From the NCBI RefSeq assembly GCF_003309065.1, contig NZ_POAF01000002.1:1-64000 (forward strand): DNA of 64,000 bases, read 5' to 3'. The stretch is from Glutamicibacter soli. Lineage in GTDB: Bacteria > Actinomycetota > Actinomycetes > Actinomycetales > Micrococcaceae. The position numbers and the translations under genes are program-made. Numbering within the stretch: the first letter of the stretch is position 1; each line of letters starts with the position of its first letter. Positions 1 to 8,911 of this stretch are shown here, piece after piece. The notes below the pieces were generated by a model. That model was given only the letters and a program-made list of their open reading frames with translations, was not told where the DNA came from and did not search any database.

Positions 1-206
1 GGTGATGAAATCCTGGCGAATAAAAACACTCGGAACAACACACGGGGGTGCATCATCCCAAGCAAAATGTTTCGTATTCACCAAACAAAAAATAATTTGG
101 TATCAACAAACTTGGCACACTATTGAGTTCTCAAACAACAAACACTCTCGACACCGCATTCCGAACCCGAAGGGTTCGAGCTGCTTCGCTCCGGAGCAAC
201 TTTTCA
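1..206 (-). other. rRNA operon leader region (16S gene expected left of the window)
   Basis: Read on the minus strand, 112-134 carries the segment TTGAGAACTCAATAGTGTGC followed by CAA, which is typical of the leader just upstream of 16S rRNA in Arthrobacter relatives. It is preceded by T-rich sequence and followed by AT-rich sequence. No open frame here looks real. The 16S gene itself is not in the window, so its presence at lower coordinates is inferred from this leader and the promoters to its right. Confidence 0.65.
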
Positions 207-234
207 AGCTTACCACCTCGTTGACCAGTGTCAA
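207..234 (-). promoter_or_regulatory. Probable rRNA operon promoter (proximal)
   Basis: On the minus strand a perfect -35 hexamer TTGACA (229-234) is separated by 16 bases from TAAGCT (207-212), a good actinobacterial -10. It points towards the rRNA leader at 112-134. This is the best promoter match in the first 500 bases. Confidence 0.65.
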
Positions 235-313
235 CTCGGCGTTCCAAGCCTGTTCGCTTCGCGTTGACTTCCCGTCCGTTTCCGTTCGGTCCGTGTCAGC
301 GGCACGAGATAAA

Positions 314-342
314 ACTTTACACGCCCTGTACCCCCACGCAAA
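314..342 (-). promoter_or_regulatory. Possible second (upstream) rRNA operon promoter
   Basis: On the minus strand TTTGCG (337-342) and TAAAGT (314-319) are spaced 17 bases apart. Ribosomal RNA operons often have tandem promoters, and this one sits about 100 bases upstream of the stronger TTGACA promoter. The -35 match is weak. Confidence 0.4.
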
Positions 343-412
343 ATCCGCCTAGTACTCCCGGAAACTAACCCATTTACCAGTCTGACTAGGTATTTCATGT
401 TTCGGGTACAAC

Positions 413-459
413 AAAACCGCCAAAAAAGTGTGGTGGTTCACAGATTCTTTGGCGGTTTT
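413..459 (-). terminator. Rho-independent terminator after tyrS
   Basis: A 12-base inverted repeat, AAAACCGCCAAA (413-424) with TTTGGCGGTTTT (448-459), lies directly after the tyrS stop. The outer A/T run gives a U-rich 3' end on the minus strand. It separates tyrS transcription from the rRNA promoters. Confidence 0.8.
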
Positions 460-468
460 GCTTGGTTT

Positions 469-1788
469 TTACTTAGTCAGTTCGACGACAGCCATGTTCT
501 TCTTGCCGCGGCGAACGATGGCGTAGCGGCCATGGAGGAAGTCGGCTTCAGACAGTTCGCTGTCGATGCCCTCGACCTTTTCGTTGTTCACGTAGGCGCC
601 GCCCTCGCCGACGGTGCGTCGCGCAGCAGACAAGCTCTCGCTGAGGCCCGAAGCGTGCAGCACGTTCAGGATGCCGAGGTCGTCGGCCGCCACCTGGACG
701 ATTGGCAGTTCGGCAATCACTGCCTGCAGGGTCGACAAGTCGATCTCGCCCAGTTCACCATTGCCGAAGACCGCGGCGGAAGCAGCGATCACCTTGGTGG
801 TGGCGTCTTCGCCGTGCACCAGGCTGGTTACCTGCCAGGCAAGCTCGCGCTGGGCCTGGCGCTTGAACGGACGCTCGGCAACTTCCACAGCCAAGGCCTC
901 GATCTGTTCGCGCGACATGAAGGTAAAGACCTTCAGACGGTCGATCACATCTGCATCGGCGGTGTTCAGCCAGAACTGGTAGAAGGTGTACGGGGAGCAC
1001 ATCTCCGCATCCAGCCAAATCGCGTTGCCCTCGGACTTGCCGAATTTGGTGCCGTCCGAGTTGGTGATCAGCGGGGTACCGTAGGCGTAGGCGGACTTGC
1101 CCTCCACCTTGCGGATCAGGTCGGTGCCGCTGGTCAGGTTGCCCCACTGGTCCGAGCCACCAGTCTGCAGGGTGCAGCCGTACTGGCGGTACAGCTCCAG
1201 GTAGTCGTAGCCCTGCAGCACCTGGTAGGAGAACTCGGTGTAGCTGATGCCCTCGTCGGAGTTCAGGCGCGCGGCCACGATCTCCTTCTTGATCATCGTG
1301 CCCACGCGGAAGTACTTGCCCACGTCGCGCAGGAAGTCCAGGGCGGACAGCGGCGCGGTCCAGTCCAGGTTGTTGACCAGGCGCACCGCGTTCTCGCCCT
1401 CATTGGACAGGAAGCGCGAGACCTGAGCCTGCAGCTTGGCAACCCACTCGGTGACGGTCTCCTTGGTGTTCAAGGTGCGCTCGGCTGTCTGGCGCGGATC
1501 ACCGATCAGACCGGTGGAACCGCCCACCAGTGCCAGCGGCTTGTGGCCTGCCAGCTGCAGGCGGCGCATGTTCAGCAGCTGCACCAGGTTGCCTAGGTGC
1601 AGCGACGGCGCGGTGGGGTCAAAGCCGCAATAGTAGGTAATGGTCTCCTCGGACAGCGCCCGCTCCAGCTCGGCCTCGTCGGTGGACACGTGCACCAGGC
1701 CGCGCCACTTCAGCTCCTGCCAGACATTCGCGAAGGAGGAATCATTACTCTGTCCCGCAATAACGGGATTCTGATTGGTTTCAGACAT
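469..1788 (-). CDS. tyrS: Tyrosyl-tRNA synthetase
   Basis: Class I aminoacyl-tRNA synthetase charging tRNA-Tyr in the cytoplasm. With the start at 1788 it has 439 residues, normal for bacterial TyrS. Visible signatures are the HIGH-like segment PSLHLGN in the N-terminal Rossmann fold, the tyrosine-binding region GGSDQWGN, and the KMSKS-like loop KFGKSEGN. The C-terminal S4-type RNA-binding tail ends in RRGKKNMAVVEL. An upstream ATG at 1803 adds five residues and a longer frame runs to 1893. The start MSETNQN is preferred by length, since none has a strong ribosome binding site. It follows argH on the same strand, a common actinobacterial order. Confidence 0.95.
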   Translation of the reverse strand: MSETNQNPVIAGQSNDSSFANVWQELKWRGLVHVSTDEAELERALSEETITYYCGFDPTAPSLHLGNLVQLLNMRRLQLAGHKPLALVGGSTGLIGDPRQTAERTLNTKETVTEWVAKLQAQVSRFLSNEGENAVRLVNNLDWTAPLSALDFLRDVGKYFRVGTMIKKEIVAARLNSDEGISYTEFSYQVLQGYDYLELYRQYGCTLQTGGSDQWGNLTSGTDLIRKVEGKSAYAYGTPLITNSDGTKFGKSEGNAIWLDAEMCSPYTFYQFWLNTADADVIDRLKVFTFMSREQIEALAVEVAERPFKRQAQRELAWQVTSLVHGEDATTKVIAASAAVFGNGELGEIDLSTLQAVIAELPIVQVAADDLGILNVLHASGLSESLSAARRTVGEGGAYVNNEKVEGIDSELSEADFLHGRYAIVRRGKKNMAVVELTK

Positions 1789-1947
1789 GCTAACTTTGAC
1801 CATTTTTCTGTCTATGTTCTGCCCCTTTGCTCCCGCTGCTTCCAGCGGAAGTTCACTACGGCGCAGCCAGTTGGGGTTTCCTGGCGTGCGCACTTCCTAG
1901 ATTATCGGTTCGCGGCGGCTGTATGCCAGTTCGCGCGGCCGACGCTC

Positions 1948-4254
1948 CTAGGCTTCCATCCCCTCGGGCAGCTCGCCGGTGTAAACCACGCGCAAGCGCT
2001 GGGTGGTGCGGGTCATCGCCACGTACAGGTCCCCCACTCCCCCGTCGACCTCGGCCACCAGCTGCTCGGGTTCCAAGATGATCACGCTGTCGAATTCAAG
2101 GCCCTTGGATTCGCGGGCGGAAATCACCACGATGTCCTGGCTCAACCCGCCGGAGCCTTCCCCGACACGGTCCCCGTAGGCTGCGGAAATCACGTCGCGC
2201 GTATGGGCCAGCTGGTCCTGCGGGACGATGACCGCCTGCAGGCCTCCGGCGGAATACTCCAATTCCTCGGCCAAGGCCGCGCGCAACGTGTCATCCAGCT
2301 GCGCGCCCGTGGTCTTGGTCAGCAGCGGAGGCCAGTCGCCCTCGCGCACGGCGCGCGGGGTGGTGATGTTCAGCCCGGCGGCCTGGGCCACGCGCACCGC
2401 GGCGTCGGCGATCTGCGCCGGCGTGCGATAGTTGACCGTCAGCTCCTCCAAGGTGAAGCGTTCGCCGAAGAACGGCGACAGCGCCTGCGCCCAGCTGGTC
2501 GCGCCCGAGGCCGCGGAGGTCTGGGCGATGTCCCCCACGATGGTGAAGGACTTGATCGGGCAGCGGCGCAGCAGCAGGCGCCACTGCATGGGCGAGAGCT
2601 CCTGCGCCTCGTCCACCACGATGTGCCCGTAGGCCCAGGTGCGGTCGGCGACCGCACGCTCGGCTGCGGTCTGGCGGGCGGCGGTCTCCTGGTTGACGCC
2701 GGCGACCTGCTCCGCGGTGACCACCCCGTCGATGCCTGCGTTTTCCAGCATGGTATGCATGTTCACCAGCGCGGCCTGCGCGTTTTCCACGTCGCGGTCG
2801 TACTGGGCCTGGTTGCTGGCGGCGTGCGGGTCCTCGAACTCGCCCAGCAGCTCGGCGGCCTCGTCAAGAAGCGGCACGTCGGCCTCGGTGAACGGCGCAT
2901 CGACGCGGCGGTAGAGCGCGTCGCGGTCGGCTTCGGAAAGCTTCGGCGCGGCGGCGGCCAGCAGGTGCGGGTTGGCGAACAGCTCGCGCACCAGCTTCTG
3001 CGGGGTCATCGGCATCCAGCACAGGTTCAGCGCCACGCGCACGTCCCAGGACTCGCGCACTTCCTGCGGCAGGTAGGAGCGGTCGGTGGTCGAGGACTGC
3101 CCGGCCGATTCCTCCAGCTTGCGGCGCAGCTGCTCGGCCAGGTCCCCCACGAGCACCTTCACGAAGGTTTCGCGGGCCTGGTTGTACGGCTTGTGGGTGT
3201 GGCGGGCGCGTTCGCGCGCGTTGAGCACCATCTTGCGGGTCAACGTCAGCCGCGTGCCTTCGACCACCACGGTGCGGTCCTCGGGAAGCACGCGCTGGCG
3301 GTTGCGCACGGCGGCGGAGATGACCCGGGCCATGGAGGGCCGGCCCTTGAGCCGGGCCACGGTGCGGTTGGTTTCCGGCACTGCCTGCACCCCGTGGTAC
3401 AGCTCGCCCACGGAGGACATGACCACGCCGGTCTCGCCCAGCGAGGGCAGCACGCGCTCGATGTAGCGCATGAAGGAATTCGAGGGCCCGACGATCAGCA
3501 CGCCGGTGTTCTTCAGCCGTTCGCGGTATTCGTAGAGCAGGAAGGCGGCGCGGTGCAGCGCCACGGCGGTCTTGCCGGTGCCCGGCCCGCCCTGGACCAC
3601 CACTGCCCCGGGCAGCGGCGCGCGGATAATGGCGTCCTGCTCGGCCTGGATGGTGCCCACGATGTCGCCCATGCGGCCGGTGCGCTTTTCGCGCAGCGCC
3701 GCCATGAGCGCGCCTTCCCCGTGGTGGGTGTGGCCCTCGTCAAGCCAGGTCTCGTCCAGCACGTCGTCCTCGATGCCTGCCACGGTGCGCCCGGAGAGCA
3801 TCAGGTGGCGGCGGCGGCGCACGCCGCGCGGGTTCAGCGCGGTCGCCTGGTAGAACGGCGCGGCCTCGGCGGCGCGCCAGTCGATCATCAGCCGGTTGAG
3901 GTCCTCGTCGCTCAGGCCGATACGCCCGATGTAGCGGATGCGGTTCTCCTCCGCCTGGGGATCCCCGTTGGAGCCGTTGGCCGCGGCCATGTCCAGGCGG
4001 CCGAAGACCAGCCGGTCCTGCACTGCATCCAGCTGCGCGATGCGGTCCTCGTACAGGGTCGCGAAGGAGTCGCGCTCGGACATGTTCTGGAAGCTGCCCA
4101 CGGCGCCCTGCGCCCGGGTGCGTCCGAGCTGCTCCACCTTTTCGGCGCGCAATTCATCAAGCCTTGCGTACAGTTTCCCCACGTACTCGGTCTCGACGGA
4201 CAGATCCTGTTCGATCGTTTCGGACAACCCAGTTTCCCCTTGCGCTAAATTCAC
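1948..4254 (-). CDS. HelD/HelR-type RNA polymerase recycling ATPase (UvrD-like superfamily 1)
   Basis: 768 residues with the architecture of actinobacterial (class II) HelD. It has a charged coiled-coil N-terminal arm (about residues 1-80), Walker A GGPGTGKTAVALH (about 220-232), a long insertion, a DEAQELSPMQW Walker B, and C-terminal helicase motifs including ESKGLEFD and YVAMTRTTQRL. Known members bind RNA polymerase and use ATP hydrolysis to strip it from nucleic acid; some displace rifamycins. The start is GTG with TAGAAT (minus strand, 4265-4270) ten bases upstream, so the mRNA leader is very short. It stands alone between apt and tyrS. No obvious rifamycin-associated element was seen upstream. 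Ordinary UvrD-type helicase is the alternative. Confidence 0.8.
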   Translation of the reverse strand: MNLAQGETGLSETIEQDLSVETEYVGKLYARLDELRAEKVEQLGRTRAQGAVGSFQNMSERDSFATLYEDRIAQLDAVQDRLVFGRLDMAAANGSNGDPQAEENRIRYIGRIGLSDEDLNRLMIDWRAAEAAPFYQATALNPRGVRRRRHLMLSGRTVAGIEDDVLDETWLDEGHTHHGEGALMAALREKRTGRMGDIVGTIQAEQDAIIRAPLPGAVVVQGGPGTGKTAVALHRAAFLLYEYRERLKNTGVLIVGPSNSFMRYIERVLPSLGETGVVMSSVGELYHGVQAVPETNRTVARLKGRPSMARVISAAVRNRQRVLPEDRTVVVEGTRLTLTRKMVLNARERARHTHKPYNQARETFVKVLVGDLAEQLRRKLEESAGQSSTTDRSYLPQEVRESWDVRVALNLCWMPMTPQKLVRELFANPHLLAAAAPKLSEADRDALYRRVDAPFTEADVPLLDEAAELLGEFEDPHAASNQAQYDRDVENAQAALVNMHTMLENAGIDGVVTAEQVAGVNQETAARQTAAERAVADRTWAYGHIVVDEAQELSPMQWRLLLRRCPIKSFTIVGDIAQTSAASGATSWAQALSPFFGERFTLEELTVNYRTPAQIADAAVRVAQAAGLNITTPRAVREGDWPPLLTKTTGAQLDDTLRAALAEELEYSAGGLQAVIVPQDQLAHTRDVISAAYGDRVGEGSGGLSQDIVVISARESKGLEFDSVIILEPEQLVAEVDGGVGDLYVAMTRTTQRLRVVYTGELPEGMEA

Positions 4255-4333
4255 AGGACAGACAATTCTACGCGTGCCGCGGCGGCGGCCGGTAATCCGC
4301 TTCGCGGGCGGCGTAACCAGCCGACGTGTTACT

Positions 4334-4873
4334 TCAGGAGTGCACCAGCTGCAGCGAGACGACCTCGTGCCCGTCCAGCTTGGCGCGGCCGTCTAAGCCG
4401 TCGAGTTCCAGCACCACGCCGATGCCCGCGACCACGGCGCCGGTCAGCTCGACCAGGCGCACCGCCGAGCCCACGGTGCCGCCGGTGGCCAGCACATCGT
4501 CCAGAATCAGCACCCGGGTGCCCGGGGCGATCTCGTCGCGGTGCATTTCCAGGCAGCCGGAGCCGTATTCCAGGGTGTATTCGTCGCGGTAGACCTCGCG
4601 CGGCAGCTTGCCTGCCTTGCGGATGGTCAGCATTCCCTTGCCGGAGGCGTAGGCGGCCGCCGCGGCGAGCACGAAACCGCGGGCCTCCAGCCCTGCCACG
4701 ATGTCGAACTGGCCCTCGAACGGGGCGATCAGTTCGTCGACCATGCGGCGCAGGCCCGTTGGGTCCGCGAAGACCGGAGTCAGGTCCTTGAATGAAATTC
4801 CGGGCTGCGGGTAGTCGGGGACAATCGCGCACAAACGGTCCAGCAGGTCGGTAATGCTCTCAGTAGTATTCAC
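4334..4873 (-). CDS. apt: Adenine phosphoribosyltransferase
   Basis: Purine salvage enzyme making AMP from adenine and PRPP. The 179-residue length fits the family. It has the early PGISFKDLTPVFADP segment and the PRPP-binding loop VLILDDVLATGGT (about residues 120-132). The start is GTG, with the -10-like TAAAAT (4882-4887) eight bases upstream and no convincing ribosome binding site, so a leaderless or nearly leaderless mRNA is likely. The next gene upstream is separated by the hairpin at 4930-4959. Confidence 0.93.
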   Translation of the reverse strand: MNTTESITDLLDRLCAIVPDYPQPGISFKDLTPVFADPTGLRRMVDELIAPFEGQFDIVAGLEARGFVLAAAAAYASGKGMLTIRKAGKLPREVYRDEYTLEYGSGCLEMHRDEIAPGTRVLILDDVLATGGTVGSAVRLVELTGAVVAGIGVVLELDGLDGRAKLDGHEVVSLQLVHS

Positions 4874-4929
4874 GCCTCACAATTTTAGCCGTACTCGGGG
4901 CTCTTCGAACCACGCGGCTTAACTGCCTC

Positions 4930-4959
4930 GGCCGCAGTTCCCGGAAGGGAACTGCGGCC
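4930..4959 (-). terminator. Stem-loop after the 4980-5720 gene
   Basis: Perfect 13-base inverted repeat, GGCCGCAGTTCCC with GGGAACTGCGGCC, around a 4-base loop, 20 bases past the stop of the mycothiol-type gene. There is no U-run, which is common for actinobacterial hairpin terminators. Confidence 0.65.
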
Positions 4960-4979
4960 TCGGTTTCGGCGGCCCGGCG

Positions 4980-5720
4980 CTAGCGGTTCATCAGCCGGTC
5001 GCTCGGCCAGGGCAGCAGCTCGGGGTAGTCGGCGGCGTCCGCGGCCGCGGTGGCCTGCACCGGACCGGCGGCCGGACGGCCGGCAAGCCATGCTGCCAGA
5101 TCAAACTCGGTTCCGGAGAGCACCCAGGAGTTCTCCCCGGCGCCCAGCACCACCGGGGACTTGCCGTGGGGCTGCAGCACCAGGCGGTCCTCGGAAGGCA
5201 CCCGGGCGGCCAGCGCGCGGAAGAGATGCTCAGAGAATTCGGCCGGCCAGCTGGAAGCAGGGCGCACGAACTCGTCAAGGTCGGTGGCGTGGATCAGCAT
5301 CTCTCGCCAGGTGGCGTACATCATGTCCGCAACCTTCGCGCCGGGGCGGTAGCCCACCGATTCCTCCCACTTGCCGGCGGCGGAAGGCAGCACCTCGCGC
5401 AGCTCGGCCAGCGCGGTGTTGGTCAGCTCCAGCAGCGCCTCGGGGCGCATCAGCGCTGTCATGTTGATGGACTCGATGCGGCCGGCCGCTCCCCCGTCGT
5501 ACATTTCCAGCGGCGGTTCCTGCCCGGCGCGCTCGAACTGGCGGCGGGCTGCCTTCGCGAAGGAGGCCAGGTGCGCAATGAGCTGGGCGGTGCTCCAGCC
5601 CGGCAGCGAACTGGCCTTGGGGTAGTTCTGGAAGTCGACGCCGCGCACCTGTTCGCGCAGCTCATCCAATGCGGTGGTGACCTGAGAAATGAGTGCGTCC
5701 GGCGCCAGTATCTGTGTCAT
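4980..5720 (-). CDS. Maleylpyruvate isomerase family mycothiol-dependent-type protein
   Basis: 246 residues from the ATG at 5720 (an in-frame ATG at 5729 is possible). The N-terminal half is a DinB-like four-helix domain, with the segment SSLPGWSTAQLIAHLASFAKA (about residues 40-60) carrying the conserved LPGW...H pattern, and a later REMLIHATDLDE histidine motif typical of metal-binding mycothiol-dependent maleylpyruvate isomerase relatives. The C-terminal part resembles the sterol-carrier-like tail of these proteins. Its substrate is unknown. It is a monocistronic gene between apt and argH. Confidence 0.75.
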   Translation of the reverse strand: MTQILAPDALISQVTTALDELREQVRGVDFQNYPKASSLPGWSTAQLIAHLASFAKAARRQFERAGQEPPLEMYDGGAAGRIESINMTALMRPEALLELTNTALAELREVLPSAAGKWEESVGYRPGAKVADMMYATWREMLIHATDLDEFVRPASSWPAEFSEHLFRALAARVPSEDRLVLQPHGKSPVVLGAGENSWVLSGTEFDLAAWLAGRPAAGPVQATAAADAADYPELLPWPSDRLMNR

Positions 5721-5818
5721 GACCCACACTGTATCGCGAGTAGGGCTTAAATGCGTAGGCGGCCGGATCCGCGCCGCATGATTCCTGCGGTGCGGCTCCG
5801 GCCACCGGCCGGTCCAGG

Positions 5819-7327
<1,509 letters not shown>

Positions 7328-7335
7328 CTAGCAAA

Positions 7336-7368
7336 GGTTTATGCAATGTTGCTCATAAATATGCATCA
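7336..7368. promoter_or_regulatory. Tandem ARG boxes (ArgR operator) upstream of argH
   Basis: Two ATGCA half-sites start at 7341 and 7361, 20 bases apart. The right one lies in CTCATAAATATGCAT (7352-7366), which matches CTAATAAATATTCAT upstream of argC at 13 of 15 positions. The same 20-base phasing occurs at argC. This fits the known ArgR/AhrC pattern of paired AT-rich boxes about 21 bases apart. It is about 100 bases upstream of the argH start and 165 bases from the divergent macrodomain gene. Confidence 0.7.
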
Positions 7369-7532
7369 ACCGCAGGTGAGTTCCCCCAGGCCTTGCGAAA
7401 CCACTCCTGTGGAAAGTGGAAGAAGTCCCGTCGCGCTCGCCAACAGTTGGCGGCTTCCCTCTTCCACGAAGCATGACCCCGGCGTAAGGTGAAGCCATAG
7501 TCGTATACGGATACGTCGTTGGAGGAAATCAA

Positions 7533-8084
7533 ATGGATATCCAGTTGTTCCGCGGTGACATCACCACCCTGAGCGTGGACGCCATCGTCAACGCAGCCAA
7601 CCCGTCCCTGCTCGGCGGCGGAGGCGTGGACGGTGCCATCCATGCAGCCGCGGGTCCGGCCTTGCTGGCCGCATGCCGCGAAGTCCGCGCCAATCGCTAT
7701 CCTGACGGCATTCCCTCGGGTGTCGCCGTGGCAACCAAGGCGGGAAACCTCAAGGCCAAGTGGGTCATCCACACGGCAGCCCCGAACCTGGCCCTGATCA
7801 AGCCGAACCCCAAGATCCTGGCCGATTGCTTCAAGAACTCCTTGTATGTGGCAGCCCGCCACGAGGCGCATTCGATCGCCTTCCCCGCGCTGGGCGCCGG
7901 GGCATTCCGCTGGGATCCCAAGCAGGTTGCGCAGATCGCCTTCACGGCCATCAACGAGTGGGTCCAGACCAACAAGCACATCTCCCCGATCCACCGGATC
8001 GTCCTGGTCGCCTACAACGACGAAGTGCAGGCGGCCTTCGAGGAAGCCTTCACGCTGAACGCCGTCGAGGAGCTGGCAGCCTAG
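7533..8084 (+). CDS. Macrodomain protein (YmdB-like O-acetyl-ADP-ribose deacetylase family)
   Basis: 183 residues, essentially a single macrodomain. The N-terminal FRGDITTLSVDAIVNAANPSL segment, the glycine-rich GGGGVDGAIHAAAG loop that binds ADP-ribose, and a later FPALGAGAF loop are all present. The NAAN and GGGGVDGAIH residues match the hydrolase subgroup that removes ADP-ribose or acetyl groups. A strong GGAGG lies seven bases before the ATG. It is transcribed divergently from argH and sits where argG often lies. Its cellular role here is not evident. A GC-rich hairpin (8122-8153) follows. Confidence 0.88.
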   Translation: MDIQLFRGDITTLSVDAIVNAANPSLLGGGGVDGAIHAAAGPALLAACREVRANRYPDGIPSGVAVATKAGNLKAKWVIHTAAPNLALIKPNPKILADCFKNSLYVAARHEAHSIAFPALGAGAFRWDPKQVAQIAFTAINEWVQTNKHISPIHRIVLVAYNDEVQAAFEEAFTLNAVEELAA

Positions 8085-8121
8085 CAGCGCGCGGCTCCCA
8101 AAGCCGCTCATGATGCACAAT

Positions 8122-8153
8122 AGCCGCCGCGGACCGCAAGGTGCGCGGCGGCT
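8122..8153 (+). terminator. Stem-loop after the macrodomain gene
   Basis: AGCCGCCGC (8122-8130) pairs with GCGGCGGCT (8145-8153) across a 14-base loop, followed by TCGCTGTCTTGG. Placed 38 bases after the macrodomain stop. Confidence 0.6.
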
Positions 8154-8331
8154 TCGCTGTCTTGGCAGCGCGATTGCCGGGCACCGCCCGGGCGCACCGG
8201 CCGCGCTTGGGGGATGCTGCGGCGCGGGCCCGGACGGCTAGGACGGCCGCGCCGGGCAAGGCGCCCGCGGTACCGCGGGCAGGGCCGCGGCCGCCCATGC
8301 ACCGATGATGGCGCACCGAGCGCGGGCGCAA

Positions 8332-8376
8332 CGATGCCGGGCGCAGAATGTGGATAACATTCCGCGCCCGGCATCG
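8332..8376 (-). terminator. Terminator of the arg operon (after argR)
   Basis: Long inverted repeat: CGATGCCGGGCGC on the left and GCGCCCGGCATCG on the right, extended inward by GAATGT/ACATTC. It lies about 30 bases beyond the argR stop on the minus strand. Confidence 0.75.
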
Positions 8377-8405
8377 TCATTGGGCTGCGGAGGATCCGCC
8401 GTGTT

Positions 8406-8909
8406 CTAGCTCGGCTCGGCCAGCTGCAGGAAGCGGGCGGCCACCTCGGCGCCGCCGTCCACCTGGCGGGTGGTGACCATGATGGTGTCGTCCCCGGCGA
8501 TGCAGCCGAGGATGGAAGGCATCTGCGAGTGGTCGATGGCCAGGGCCAAAAGGTTCGCGGCGCCCGGAGGGGTGCGCAGCACCACGATGTTCCCGGAGGC
8601 CTCGGCGGTGACCAGCTGCTCGGCGCAGATCTTGGCCAGCCGGGCGTCCAGCACCTCCTGGGTGATGGCGGTCTGCGGAGAGCGGTCCCCGCCTTCCTGC
8701 CGCACCGCGTAGATCAGCTGGCCCAGGTTGTCGCGGATGCGCACCGCGCCGATTTCCACCAGGTCGCGCGAGAGCGTGGCCTGGGTGACTTCCAGCCCGT
8801 CGTCCTTGAGCAAGCCAAGCAGCTCGGCCTGGGACTTGACCGAGTTGTTGCCCAGGAATGCGCGGATGCGCGCCTGGCGGGCGGTTTTAGTACTGGGCTG
8901 CGAAGCCAT
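8406..8909 (-). CDS. argR: Arginine repressor
   Basis: 167 residues. The N-terminal winged helix has the signature segment QAELLGLLKDDGLEVTQATLSRDL (about residues 26-49). The C-terminal arginine-binding hexamer domain ends in ILGCIAGDDTIMVTTR. ArgR binds ARG boxes as an arginine-loaded hexamer and represses arginine synthesis. The ATG at 8907-8909 lies two bases after the argF stop, and a longer frame reading back through argF is only a shadow. It is the last gene of argC-J-B-D-F-R, so it is probably autoregulated. Confidence 0.95.
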   Translation of the reverse strand: MASQPSTKTARQARIRAFLGNNSVKSQAELLGLLKDDGLEVTQATLSRDLVEIGAVRIRDNLGQLIYAVRQEGGDRSPQTAITQEVLDARLAKICAEQLVTAEASGNIVVLRTPPGAANLLALAIDHSQMPSILGCIAGDDTIMVTTRQVDGGAEVAARFLQLAEPS

Positions 8910-8911
8910 GT

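Larger units (their letters stand above)
8085..8405. other. Hairpin-dense GC-rich intergenic region between the macrodomain gene and argR
   Basis: 321 bases without a credible gene. It contains the terminator-like hairpin at 8122-8153, a perfect 18-base palindrome at 8263-8280, further GC-rich inverted repeats, and the argR terminator at 8332-8376. It separates two convergent transcription units. Confidence 0.7.

Noticed and set aside
2-352. 116-codon plus-strand frame at the window start
   Set aside because: It lies in the rRNA promoter/leader region, has no ribosome binding site, and has unlikely composition.
1597-4248. Very long open frame on the plus strand opposite the helD gene
   Set aside because: It mirrors the GC-rich third-position pattern of helD. 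Its His/Gly/Arg/Val-rich product shows no domain, and the minus-strand protein is fully recognisable.
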